DNA from: Candidatus Fermentibacteraceae bacterium
GTDB lineage: Bacteria; Fermentibacterota; Fermentibacteria; Fermentibacterales; JCC-6
Length of the DNA: 64,000 bases
Assembly: GCA_016744855.1 (NCBI GenBank)
Contig: JADGDO010000006.1
Span: 76,814 to 140,813, forward strand
Reading direction: 5' to 3'
Numbering within the stretch: the first letter of the stretch is position 1; the number at the start of each line of letters is the position of its first letter. A program made the translations under genes and the position numbers. This document shows, piece after piece, positions 52,651 through 61,574 of the stretch. The notes under the pieces were generated by a model. It saw only the letters and a program-made list of their open reading frames with translations. It made no database searches and was not told the origin of the DNA.

Positions 52651-53208
52651 TCATTCTATAGGCAATTCGCTGAATTCGAGGGTTTGCCCAGTTAAAACTG
52701 GCATACCCGGTACAGTGTTGTATCCATAACTGTAAATTCGAATTTGGGAACGGTCACTGGGAACAGATACTTCCACCCAGCCGTAGTGGACACGTTCATT
52801 AACTGGAAAGCGAATGGCTATGTATCCTCTGATATCATCGGTGAAATGTCTGTCGAGCTTATTCGCTTGAGAGAAAAAACCAGCTGAGTTGTTCTTCCAA
52901 CCTCTGGAAAACATGCTGACTAGAGTAGATTCATTGAGTGATAAAACCTTGTTTCCATCCTCTACAAGAATCTCTGTATCGCTTCCCGGGTCTGAATAGA
53001 GGTCAACGTGGTTCGGGTCAAACCGGGAGACTTGCTCAAACATCAACTCAGGATCTCCGTTATTGTCAAAATCTATAAAAAAGTCGGCTAAATCCTGATC
53101 CTGGGAACCTGTAAGAATGATGGGCTCATCGAAGGTTGTATAGTGCACAGCCGAAAAAGCAAGTGAGTTAACAACTAGAAGAATAAAAATGGATTGATAT
53201 AGGTTCAT
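52651..53208 (-). CDS. Secreted protein, unknown
   Basis: 185 residues with a signal peptide (SIFILLVVNSLAFSAVHY) and a phrase DLADFFIDFDNNGDPELMFEQ that resembles a calcium-binding, FG-GAP-like unit. The end of the mature part has YGWVEVSV, as seen in predicted surface proteins. ATG follows AAGGAG. It begins 8 bases after the stop of the upstream gene and is therefore probably co-transcribed with it. Confidence 0.6.
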   Translation of the reverse strand: MNLYQSIFILLVVNSLAFSAVHYTTFDEPIILTGSQDQDLADFFIDFDNNGDPELMFEQVSRFDPNHVDLYSDPGSDTEILVEDGNKVLSLNESTLVSMFSRGWKNNSAGFFSQANKLDRHFTDDIRGYIAIRFPVNERVHYGWVEVSVPSDRSQIRIYSYGYNTVPGMPVLTGQTLEFSELPIE

Positions 53209-53216
53209 GAAGCTCC

Positions 53217-54434
53217 TTACTCGGGAAGAGAATCTCTGATGTTTAATGTGGATGGTAGGATCGGGTTTTGCAGTTTTGCCCTGTATTTAATGTAGTCATC
53301 GAGATTTATGTTTAGCCTTCGAGCTGCATCCTGAAGCATATCTGTATAGAATGGAATATTGTTGCTGAAAAGGGAGTTTATGCCGGGAGCTAGTCGATTG
53401 AGCTTGGTATAAAGCGGAAGTTTCGTGTTGGGGTTTCTGTTCTCGGAGTTAGAACCCCAATCCCATCCGAGGAAATCACCGAATAGGTTAAGTTCAGGCA
53501 TTGATTCTGAGGTTATATCACGGTGAGATATGAGGTCTAGTTGGGCGTTCTCAACCGGGATTCTCATTCTCATTTGAACTTCTCTGTATAGGTTGAGATC
53601 GGATCTGTGAATTCCTTTCATATTTCTTGAGAGCTGAGCCAGAATGATGTCTGTTTTTCCCGTTAGTCCTAGTCTGGGAGATTCAAATTCATAGAGAATT
53701 CTTCCCTTGTCCATGTGAATATTGCTAACTGAAACCAATGGTTTTGAGCAGTATTTTGTATAGAACGGAGGAGATGTTTCATTGGTAATTGGCTGAATAT
53801 CAAGTGGCTCAATTTCTGCCTGCCATTTCGTTTCCCCGTCATCATGAAAGCATCTGGGTTGCTCAAGTATCAGCGGTACATTTGGTCTGTTATACTGTAC
53901 ACCAAGGAAACCTCTGATGCTAAGAATATCAAAGGTATCTTCGTTAACAGGTATAAATACCCAGGTCAGAAACTGCGTCGATGCCTGCATGCCCAGAAGA
54001 TAACTGTAGGCTTTAAAAGCCGCCTTTTCCTGAGAAGTGAATGCTCCTTCAGAGCCGCTAAGTGAGCATGAGGAAGCCATCAAGTCGAATGATGACCTGT
54101 CTCCAGCGTGAAGCTTAACCATGTTGTCAAAAGAATCATAAGTGTGCTGGAGTGTCTTCAAAAAGGAGTTATTGACTTTGATACTTCTACATTTCTCTAC
54201 GAGCTTTGAAAAGGCTGCTGGTTTTGGCATGTGCTGAGCAGAGAAGAAGAGATCATCATCTGTAATGATTCTATGGATTTTCCAACCCATTTTGTTATCA
54301 ATGTTAAGTGATCTGGATACTTCAATGGGGGTAGTAAAGTTCAGGGCCGCAGAATGCAGAAGTATTGAAAGATGCTCCCTGAATGCCCCCATATTTTTGA
54401 GCAAATCATCTCTAAAAGACTTGGTTGGTCTCAT
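53217..54434 (-). CDS. Predicted regulator-like protein with N-terminal helical domain
   Basis: About 405 residues of unnamed family. The first 90 residues are helical with a winged-helix-like stretch (FTTPIEVSRSLNIDNKMGWKIHRI). The rest is mixed alpha/beta with no catalytic motif. ATG at 54434 follows AAAGGA; an upstream ATG at 54500 lacks a site and adds a hydrophobic stretch. No membrane span, so it is likely cytoplasmic. A transcription regulator is the best guess, not more. Confidence 0.55.
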   Translation of the reverse strand: MRPTKSFRDDLLKNMGAFREHLSILLHSAALNFTTPIEVSRSLNIDNKMGWKIHRIITDDDLFFSAQHMPKPAAFSKLVEKCRSIKVNNSFLKTLQHTYDSFDNMVKLHAGDRSSFDLMASSCSLSGSEGAFTSQEKAAFKAYSYLLGMQASTQFLTWVFIPVNEDTFDILSIRGFLGVQYNRPNVPLILEQPRCFHDDGETKWQAEIEPLDIQPITNETSPPFYTKYCSKPLVSVSNIHMDKGRILYEFESPRLGLTGKTDIILAQLSRNMKGIHRSDLNLYREVQMRMRIPVENAQLDLISHRDITSESMPELNLFGDFLGWDWGSNSENRNPNTKLPLYTKLNRLAPGINSLFSNNIPFYTDMLQDAARRLNINLDDYIKYRAKLQNPILPSTLNIRDSLPE

Positions 54435-54562
54435 GATAATCCTTTCATCTTCAAACAGTACCAGTAATATAGCAGGTACTATAGATGAATGCAAAAACAA
54501 GTATAGAAGTTGATTCTAGAGGGATCAAAGTAGTTAAGGATTTGCATGTGAAATTCAAAGTA

Positions 54563-54589
54563 TTGACATCAAGATGTTACCGGTATAGT
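54563..54589 (+). promoter_or_regulatory. Candidate sigma70-type promoter
   Basis: TTGACA (54563-54568), a 15-base spacer and TATAGT (54584-54589); TAGTTT two bases later would give a spacer of 17. It lies 124 bases before the large propeller gene. Confidence 0.4.
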
Positions 54590-54713
54590 TTCGTGAAACA
54601 AATTGAGACTAGGTATTGCAGGAAGAGGAAGTTGCTCATTTAGTCAATACAGTTTTGCAATTCATGAGTTGTCAAAGGAAACCGGTACTTGATTCTTTAA
54701 ACAGGAGGTAAAA

Positions 54714-56945
54714 ATGACTAAGATACTGATCCTAACAGTTATGTCTTCATTGCTGTTCTCAGCAATGGCTATGTGGGAACCGATTGGTCCCTATTCCGGG
54801 GATGTACACGCAATAGCACAATCCCCCTCGAATCCAAACATGATGTTTGCGGCATTGGAAACAGGCGGATCTGCTTTTTTTGTCAGTAACAATGGTGGTA
54901 ATGATTGGGTTAGGCACACTGATATCGGACACTTTACAAGTGATATTTATTGTGGAGCGGGAAATGTTCTTCTTGCTTCAGGAAATGGATTCATTGTAAG
55001 ATCTACTGATTTAGGCGATACATGGGTAGAAGTATATTCTGCTAACACAAGAGTTAATCAGATAGTTATGCATCCGACAAGCAATCAAACAGTTTTCGCC
55101 ACTGGAACTTCTTCAAATGATAAAGCAATGTTCCTTCAATCTGCTGACAACGGTCAGTCCTGGCAGTCAACAATGATTACAAGTCTTGAATCAGACGGAG
55201 TTTCACTAGCAGTTTCTCATCAAAATCCCAACACAATTTACATAGGTGGATTTGTAGGTAATTATCAAAATCGTACTCCCGCACTTTTCGTTTCTCAGAA
55301 CGGTGGGAGCACATTCACTACTGCAAATTGCGCTGGAATTCCGTCAGATCAGGATGAGTTTATATCAATATCAGTCAACCCTGATAACGAATCTATTCTT
55401 ATAGCAACAACTGATGATTATGTGCTGCGTAGCACAGACGAAGGAGATAATTGGTCTATCAGAGCCAGCGATCTCAGCTGGGCGGAAAAGGTTGCCTACT
55501 CAACGATTAATTCAAACTACGCATTTGCTATTGAATCTGAGTATATCCATATCAGCACAGATGCTGGAATAAGTTGGACTAAAAAAGCAGCTGGAAGCAG
55601 TGGTAATCATTGTATGGAAGTGCTGCCAAGTTTAACCAACGGCAGTACAGTTTACTTAGGAAACTCCATGGGATTACATTCCTCTACCGATACTGGATCT
55701 AGTTGGCAACTTAAAGTAAACGGTATTAATGGTGGGGAAGGAACAGCAGTAGCAATCGCTCCATCAAATCCATCAATTGTGTGGGCACAATTAGAGGATC
55801 ATGGTTTGTTTAAATCTACAGACGGTGGGGATTCCTGGACAAAATCCGGTCCATGGCCATTTACCTGTAATGACTTTTCATCCATAGCCATACACCCCAG
55901 CAACCCTAATATAATTTTCACCTTTGAAGGGAATGGTTGAGGATCCTGCGAGCTCTATAAGAGCACAGACGGAGGTTCCGTCTGGACGATGATAGACGAT
56001 TGGTTCTGGGATGGTGGAAGTCTTCAGCTTGATCCGAATAACCCTAATACAGTTTGGGCATGTGGTAACACAACTGGTCCTGACCGGTTTGCAGTAGCAA
56101 GATCAACGAATGGAGGAGGCTCATGGACAAGATGGTTCCCATTGGGTACTCCATCCGGCAACACAGGTGCAGAAGCGATGGTGCTGCATCCATCAACTTC
56201 AAATACAGCCTGGGTAGCAGGTTATGACACAAACGGTCTTGTAATCATGAAAACAATCAACAGCGGCTCTACTTGGTCAAATCTTAGCACAACCGGTCTC
56301 GGGGGAGATCATTTTACAGATATGGTGATTGATCCCGGCAACCCACAGATTCTTTACGCTGGAACCAACACAGGTGTCTACAAATCGACTGACGGAGCGC
56401 AGTCGTTTCAGAAAGTATCAAACTTCTCCTTTGTTACGGATCTGCTCATAAATCCGGAAAACACTACAGAAATTTATGCTGGAACCTCCAACGCAGGAGT
56501 TTTTGCATCGAGTGATGCTGGTACTACATGGAGTAACATGAGCTGGGGCCTTGGGTCAAACAAGGTCTATATGCTTGCTATTGATACTCAGAACAATTTC
56601 CTCTACGCAGGAATATCGGAGAACTCTCATTACAAAATAAGTCTTTACACATCAATTGAGGAATCTACTTACAGCACTGTCGAAGCCGCATTACCGGTTC
56701 TTTCAGTTTCAAGTAATCCTTGTGTTTCTTCCGCAAATATAGACTTTAGTCTAAGTTATTCGCAGCAAGCTACTATTGCTATTTATAGCATATCAGGAAG
56801 ACTTGTAGAGACAGTTGACAGTAGCTATTTCCAGGCCGGTACTCATAGTGTTCGGTGGAATAGAAAACAGTTACCTACAGGCGTATACCTGGTCTCTCTA
56901 CACTCGGATGAGCTATCTGTTTCAACGAAAATGATACTGCTTTAG
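54714..56945 (+). pseudogene. Large secreted Asp-box propeller protein with sorting domain, interrupted by one TGA
   Basis: One frame of 744 codons broken only by TGA at 55938-55940 (codon 409). A signal peptide (KILILTVMSSLLFSAMA) is followed by about ten repeats of the S-x-D-x-G-x-x-W Asp-box type (RSTDLGDTW, QSADNGQSW, KSTDGGDSW and, after the stop, KSTDGGSVW). A sorting domain closes the protein (LSVSSNPCVSSANIDF...LPTGVYLVSLHSDEL). TGG to TGA is a single change and Trp would fit (GNG-W-GSC). Many other genes here end in TGA, so code reassignment is excluded. Premature stop, readthrough or sequence error are possible. Confidence 0.8.
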
Positions 56946-56953
56946 ATAATGAT

Positions 56954-56979
56954 GTCGGCGCAGCTGCTGCTGCGCCGGC
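56954..56979 (+). terminator. Terminator after the large propeller gene
   Basis: A stem of 8 perfect pairs (CGGCGCAG / CTGCGCCG), extended by a G-T wobble and one G-C pair, with loop CTGCTG, 8 bases after the stop. No T tract follows. The LRR gene begins 60 bases later. Confidence 0.6.
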
Positions 56980-57039
56980 TGACAATCTCCAGGCGAAGGT
57001 GCAAAATCTAAAAAAAAACACCTGCAAAGGAAGACAAGA

Positions 57040-57795
57040 ATGCTATACTTCAGTAGTGAAATTGAAAGAGAGATCAGATTAGAATTGAATCTACAAGAAG
57101 GAGAGAGACTCACTGAAGAGAATCTTAGCTCTGTGGAAGCTATGCAAATCTTCGCAAATGATTTGACCGGTCTTCAGAACCTTAAAAAACTGCGTCATCT
57201 GTCCATCTCCTGTGATGAGATTCCTCTGCAGACACTAAAAAAGATGCGATGGCTTAAAAGTCTGGCAATAACGGACTCTGGAATAGTAAACTCAGACCTC
57301 CATAAAATTGCTTCTCTGAAAGAGCTTGTCTCAATCGATATTTCTTCGAATGAAAACCTTACTACATTGAACCCTCTTGCTGGAATGAGGGGTCTCAAGG
57401 CACTCGATCTCAGTGACAACTGGAGATTCAGCATGAATAAAGAGGGAATAATTGATGGGCTTTCAAAGTTTATTCTTCTTGAAGAGCTGTGTATTGATAA
57501 CATTCCCCTAAATTCTCTTGGCTTCCTCAATCCTCTGGTTAATCTGAGGGTTCTTGAGATTGCAGATGAGGGTTCAAACAGCAGTCTGAAGGATATTTTA
57601 CCGCTTCTTGGAATGAAGAATCTGCAGCATCTCAACATATGGCATCATAATCAGATAGAAGATTACTCTGTTTTGAAAAAACTTGATGCACTCAAATCAG
57701 TATATCTCAATCGGGATAATCTGAATAGAAATAATCAGATGCAGATTATTGATCATCTGAAAGGGAAGGGTTGCACAGTTGAGCTTCTCACATGA
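57040..57795 (+). CDS. Leucine-rich repeat protein
   Basis: 251 residues with about seven LRR units of the LxxLxxLxxLxxLxL kind (LQNLKKLRHLSIS, LKSLAITDSGIV, LKALDLSDNWRF, LRVLEIADEGSN, LQHLNIWHHNQI). No signal peptide or sorting domain, so it is probably cytoplasmic. LRR proteins bind other proteins; no partner is suggested by the context. ATG after AAGGAAGACAAGA. Its 3' end converges on the propeller lipoprotein gene. Confidence 0.8.
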   Translation: MLYFSSEIEREIRLELNLQEGERLTEENLSSVEAMQIFANDLTGLQNLKKLRHLSISCDEIPLQTLKKMRWLKSLAITDSGIVNSDLHKIASLKELVSIDISSNENLTTLNPLAGMRGLKALDLSDNWRFSMNKEGIIDGLSKFILLEELCIDNIPLNSLGFLNPLVNLRVLEIADEGSNSSLKDILPLLGMKNLQHLNIWHHNQIEDYSVLKKLDALKSVYLNRDNLNRNNQMQIIDHLKGKGCTVELLT

Positions 57796-57841
57796 CTAAT
57801 CATGGGAGTGCCTAAGGTTCAGTATTGAAATATTAGTCTTA

Positions 57842-58978
57842 TTATGACCCGTCAGTAACATCAGGAGTATCCGGACCTGCAAGTTCAAGTTTCAGAAGCT
57901 GCTGAGGTTCTCCTTCGGTAACTGCAAAAATACCACCGGGGGTTATCTCGAGTCTTTCGTAATTGCCTTCAGCGGAGGCCGAGAAGAGATAATCTCCCGA
58001 TTCAGGATCGAATACATCAAAAAGTGTGGTGTCATGCCCGGGTTTCTCCACCCACAATCTACCATCAGGCCCCAGTGCCAAGCTTTTAACAGCGTAATGG
58101 AAAGGATCTGCAGTATAGTCAACCTGATGTGCACTCTCCTGCATTCTTCTTGTAACCATATCTTCTTCAAATTCTATTTCCTCGAGCGTTTTCTCAACTC
58201 TCTCAAAAGGTCTTTCGAAAGCCCAGAGTACTTCGCCATCAGCCCCGTATGAAGTCAGGATGTATTTTTCGGTGGAAACATCAGCCACAAAAACATTGCC
58301 CTGTGAGCTTGTGGTCATCGGATAAGGAGCCACAATGGAAGAACCGAAATCATTCGGCTCGAATGCAGTCATAGTTTCTGTGTAGACATGAGCTGGCTCT
58401 GAATCAGGGCCGGACCAGAGGGCAGTCTGATGCCCTATTAAAGTTTCTCCATCTTCAGCTGTGAAATGAACTCTCATTCCGGTAAAACTATTCTCGCCGG
58501 TGACAAACATTATTCCGGGGTTGGCCATTATGAACCCGTCTATATCCACGTAGGTATCAAGCCCGGGTTGATATATCCGAACAATTCCGGCCATGTAATC
58601 TGAAACTGCCACATAGCCTTCCGGAGAGATGGATAGAGCTATCGGCCACTGGAATTCACCTGGACCGCTTCCCTGGCCACCGGCTGTGGTAACTACACCA
58701 TCCTGATCAATAACAATGACTGTTGCATTCGGTCCATCGAGAATTGCAAGAAGACCTGTACTGGAAGCGTCGAAGTCATCTACTAGAAAAATACCATAGT
58801 CTGTCGCTAGATCAGCTGACAAAGTATCAGAGCAAACCAGAAGACTTTCTACGTGCGCTTGGTCAGTTTCAGAAACAAAAACTGGCACCGCCAGAACCTC
58901 TTCTTCAGGGGCACCACAACTTGGGAATATTACAATTAGAACAAATACGAATATTGATGCTGCTAGTTTTGTTTTCAT
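57842..58978 (-). CDS. 6-bladed beta-propeller lipoprotein
   Basis: 378 residues with a lipobox (VLIVIFPSCGAP), then blades: TGLLAILDGPNATVIVIDQDG, GGQGSGPGEFQWP, GYVAVSDYMAGIVRIYQ and GRLWVEKPGHD. The GxGSGPGEF loop marks the same family as 25165, 49508 and 50699. ATG after GGAGATGACCC. Transcribed alone. Periplasmic or outer-membrane; ligand unknown. Confidence 0.75.
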   Translation of the reverse strand: MKTKLAASIFVFVLIVIFPSCGAPEEEVLAVPVFVSETDQAHVESLLVCSDTLSADLATDYGIFLVDDFDASSTGLLAILDGPNATVIVIDQDGVVTTAGGQGSGPGEFQWPIALSISPEGYVAVSDYMAGIVRIYQPGLDTYVDIDGFIMANPGIMFVTGENSFTGMRVHFTAEDGETLIGHQTALWSGPDSEPAHVYTETMTAFEPNDFGSSIVAPYPMTTSSQGNVFVADVSTEKYILTSYGADGEVLWAFERPFERVEKTLEEIEFEEDMVTRRMQESAHQVDYTADPFHYAVKSLALGPDGRLWVEKPGHDTTLFDVFDPESGDYLFSASAEGNYERLEITPGGIFAVTEGEPQQLLKLELAGPDTPDVTDGS

Positions 58979-59092
58979 GGGTCATCTCCAGTTTCATCTG
59001 AAAGTTCATTCAGTATACAAAGTGTACGTTGATTATTAAGAATAATCTTGCTGCAATCAACCTGCAGATGAAAACCGGAGAAACTTTTTGAG

Positions 59093-60331
59093 TTAATCGA
59101 TACAAGAATAATTCTTCTGATATCCACTTGATTTAAGTGCGCCTATTTCCTTTGAGTATCCAACAGCAATTTCTCTGTATGCTTCCCTGAATGGAATTCC
59201 AGTGCTGACTGCTAAAGTGCTTGCTTTCTCGAACGCAAACAACTCTTCAGTCATTGCATTCTCACATTTTTCTTTACTTACTATTGTCTGAGAAATCACC
59301 GCAGCAGCAGCTTTGATGCAATCACCAGTCACTCTGAATCCCTTGATCAACGGGCGTTTAGTCAGCTGAATATCTCTGTGGTAACCGGATACTAGTCCAC
59401 CCGATATTCCCTTCACAGAAGCTTCCAGAGAGCATACAACATGATAGTTACCTCGGATAAGTTCAAGAGGATCCGGGTTCTTCTTCTGAGGCATCATCGA
59501 GCTTCCCGTACAGACAGAGTCGGAGAATTCCAAATAGCCGAACATGGGCATGCTGAAGAGAATCATGTCTGAAGCAAGCCTGCTCAAATCATACATAACA
59601 GCAGACAAACCATGAAGAATTGAAGCCTCGAATTTACCTCTTGAAAGTTGTGTGTGAACTGGATTTTCCTGAATACCCCTGAATTCAAGCTCTTTTGAAA
59701 CAAAGTCTCTGTCAATCGGAAGGGGTACTCCGTAACCCGCCCCAGTTCCCAGAGGACAAAGATCAGTATGCTTACCAATGAACATCAGGAGTTCCAGGTC
59801 ATGAAGCAGAGCATCTCTGTATCCACCTGCCCACATTGCAATAGAGGAAGGCATAGCTTTTCTGGTGTGAGTCATCCCGGGCATTCTTGTGCCCTTGTTC
59901 CGGCTAATGAAATCAGCCAGTTCATTAATCAGCAGCTCAAGGTTTTCAATACAGAACCCAATTCTTTCTCTACTATAAAGGCGAATAGCAGTAAGAACCT
60001 GATCGTTTCTTGATCGCCCCAGGTGGATCTTCTGACCCGGGGCTCCAAGTTTCTCTGTGAGTCTTTCTTCAATAGCAGTGTGACAGTCTTCTTGGCTTTT
60101 TGAAATCTTGAAGTGCCCTAGATCTGCTTCTGCAGAAATCTTTGCCAGCTCTTGAAGAATCTGCTCTTCTTCATCCTCCTTGAGGAGTCCAATCCTCGCC
60201 AGCATGCTGGCATAGGTTGCTGATGCCTTGCAGTCCCATTTGAGAAGCTCAAGGTCATCGTCAACATCATAACCGGTTGTGAGGGTTTCTATTGAAGGTA
60301 GCAGCAGTTTTTTTTCAGACCAAAGTTTCAC
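59093..60331 (-). CDS. argH: Argininosuccinate lyase
   Basis: 412 residues. ArgH splits argininosuccinate to arginine and fumarate. [25 protein letters not shown] and the signature [12 protein letters not shown] (about residue 275) are present. It is shorter than the common ~460 residues, mainly at the C-terminus. GTG start after AAAAGG, overlapping argG by 17 bases. Third gene of a carB-argG-argH run. Confidence 0.93.
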   Translation of the reverse strand: MKLWSEKKLLLPSIETLTTGYDVDDDLELLKWDCKASATYASMLARIGLLKEDEEEQILQELAKISAEADLGHFKISKSQEDCHTAIEERLTEKLGAPGQKIHLGRSRNDQVLTAIRLYSRERIGFCIENLELLINELADFISRNKGTRMPGMTHTRKAMPSSIAMWAGGYRDALLHDLELLMFIGKHTDLCPLGTGAGYGVPLPIDRDFVSKELEFRGIQENPVHTQLSRGKFEASILHGLSAVMYDLSRLASDMILFSMPMFGYLEFSDSVCTGSSMMPQKKNPDPLELIRGNYHVVCSLEASVKGISGGLVSGYHRDIQLTKRPLIKGFRVTGDCIKAAAAVISQTIVSKEKCENAMTEELFAFEKASTLAVSTGIPFREAYREIAVGYSKEIGALKSSGYQKNYSCID

Positions 60332-61574
60332 TTTGCACCTTTTCCTTCTCCCTGGAGCGCATTACGGTGTTGTGGGCCTTGAGCCTGATTGCATTCACTT
60401 CTATGAATCCCTTTACGTCGAGGGCATTAAATCCACCTTCTATGTCCATGCTGACCAGGTCCTCGTTGTATAATGATGTAGGTGAGGAGCGGCCTATTAT
60501 CTGTACATTGCCTTTGTGAAGTGCAAGTTGGACTATTCCATCAATCGCCTCCTGACTTTTATTCACAGCAGCCATGATGAATTCTTTTTCAGGAGAGAAC
60601 CAGAAACCGTTATAGATTATTTCTGCAAGTTTAGGGCTTATTGAATCTCTAAGATGCATTACCTGCATGTCCATTGCTAAACCCTCGAGATCTCTGTGAG
60701 CTTTCCAGAGTATTGTTGCTCCGGGTGACTCGTAAACACCGCGTGATTTCAATCCAATGAATCTGTTTTCAACCATATCCAGCCTACCTATGCCGTGAAT
60801 ACCACCTATCTGATTCAGATAAGTGTAGAGCTCGAGAGGATCAGCATAATCTGCTCCATTCTCTCTGTTGACTACCCTTACCGGTATTCCATCCATGAAG
60901 GTTATTTCTATAATTTCCTCATGGTCAGGCGTCTCTATAAGATCGCTGGTCATGGTAAACACATTTTTATCCGGCCTGTTCATAGGATCTTCAAGTGAGC
61001 CTGCCTCATGACTTATGTGCATCAGGTTGTCATCCTCGCTGTATGGCCGGGAGCTGGTTACAGAAACCGGTATGCCGTACTTCGTAGAGTACTCCAGAAG
61101 GCAGGACCTTCCCGTAAACTCACTCAGAAAGACCGGATCCTTCCATGGGGAGATAATTTCAATTTCCGGCTTTAGAGCGTAGCAGGCAAGTTCAAACCGT
61201 ACCTGATCATTCCCTTTTCCTGTTGATCCGTGGGAGATCTTGTTTGCTCCGAATTTCTCGGCAACCCTCACAAGCTCTTTCGCAATCAAGGGTCTGGAGA
61301 GAGCAGTGCCAAGGAGGTATCTGCCTTCATAAACAGCATTTGCTCTGAGTGCTGGGAATATGAAATCGGTTACAAATTCCTTTTTAAGGTCGCTCACTAC
61401 AACATCGTGAGCACCGGACTTCAGGGCTTTCTCCCTGATCGCACTGAAGTCATCCTTCTGTCCAACGTCAGCAATGCAGGCAATTACCTGATAGTTTCTT
61501 TTACTCAACCAGTGAAGTATCACTGTTGTATCAAGTCCACCACTGTAAGCTAACACTAATTTTTCTTTAGACAT
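60315..61574 (-). CDS. argG: Argininosuccinate synthase
   Basis: About 419 residues. ArgG joins citrulline and aspartate using ATP. The PP-loop is AYSGGLDTT (9-17). [14 protein letters not shown], the [11 protein letters not shown] stretch and [15 protein letters not shown] are typical. ATG at 61574, after GGAGATACAA, overlaps the carB stop by 8 bases; a TTG at 61586 is the alternative. Translation is coupled at both ends. Confidence 0.95.
   Translation of the reverse strand: MSKEKLVLAYSGGLDTTVILHWLSKRNYQVIACIADVGQKDDFSAIREKALKSGAHDVVVSDLKKEFVTDFIFPALRANAVYEGRYLLGTALSRPLIAKELVRVAEKFGANKISHGSTGKGNDQVRFELACYALKPEIEIISPWKDPVFLSEFTGRSCLLEYSTKYGIPVSVTSSRPYSEDDNLMHISHEAGSLEDPMNRPDKNVFTMTSDLIETPDHEEIIEITFMDGIPVRVVNRENGADYADPLELYTYLNQIGGIHGIGRLDMVENRFIGLKSRGVYESPGATILWKAHRDLEGLAMDMQVMHLRDSISPKLAEIIYNGFWFSPEKEFIMAAVNKSQEAIDGIVQLALHKGNVQIIGRSSPTSLYNEDLVSMDIEGGFNALDVKGFIEVNAIRLKAHNTVMRSREKEKVQSETLV

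Noticed and set aside
55938-55990. Selenocysteine at the in-frame TGA
   Set aside because: No convincing SECIS loop, and an Asp-box propeller is not a known selenoprotein; Trp to stop by one change is simpler.
54714-56945. TGA reassignment to Trp or Gly in this genome
   Set aside because: Many clear genes in the window end in TGA, several in TGA-based overlaps, so TGA is a working stop codon.
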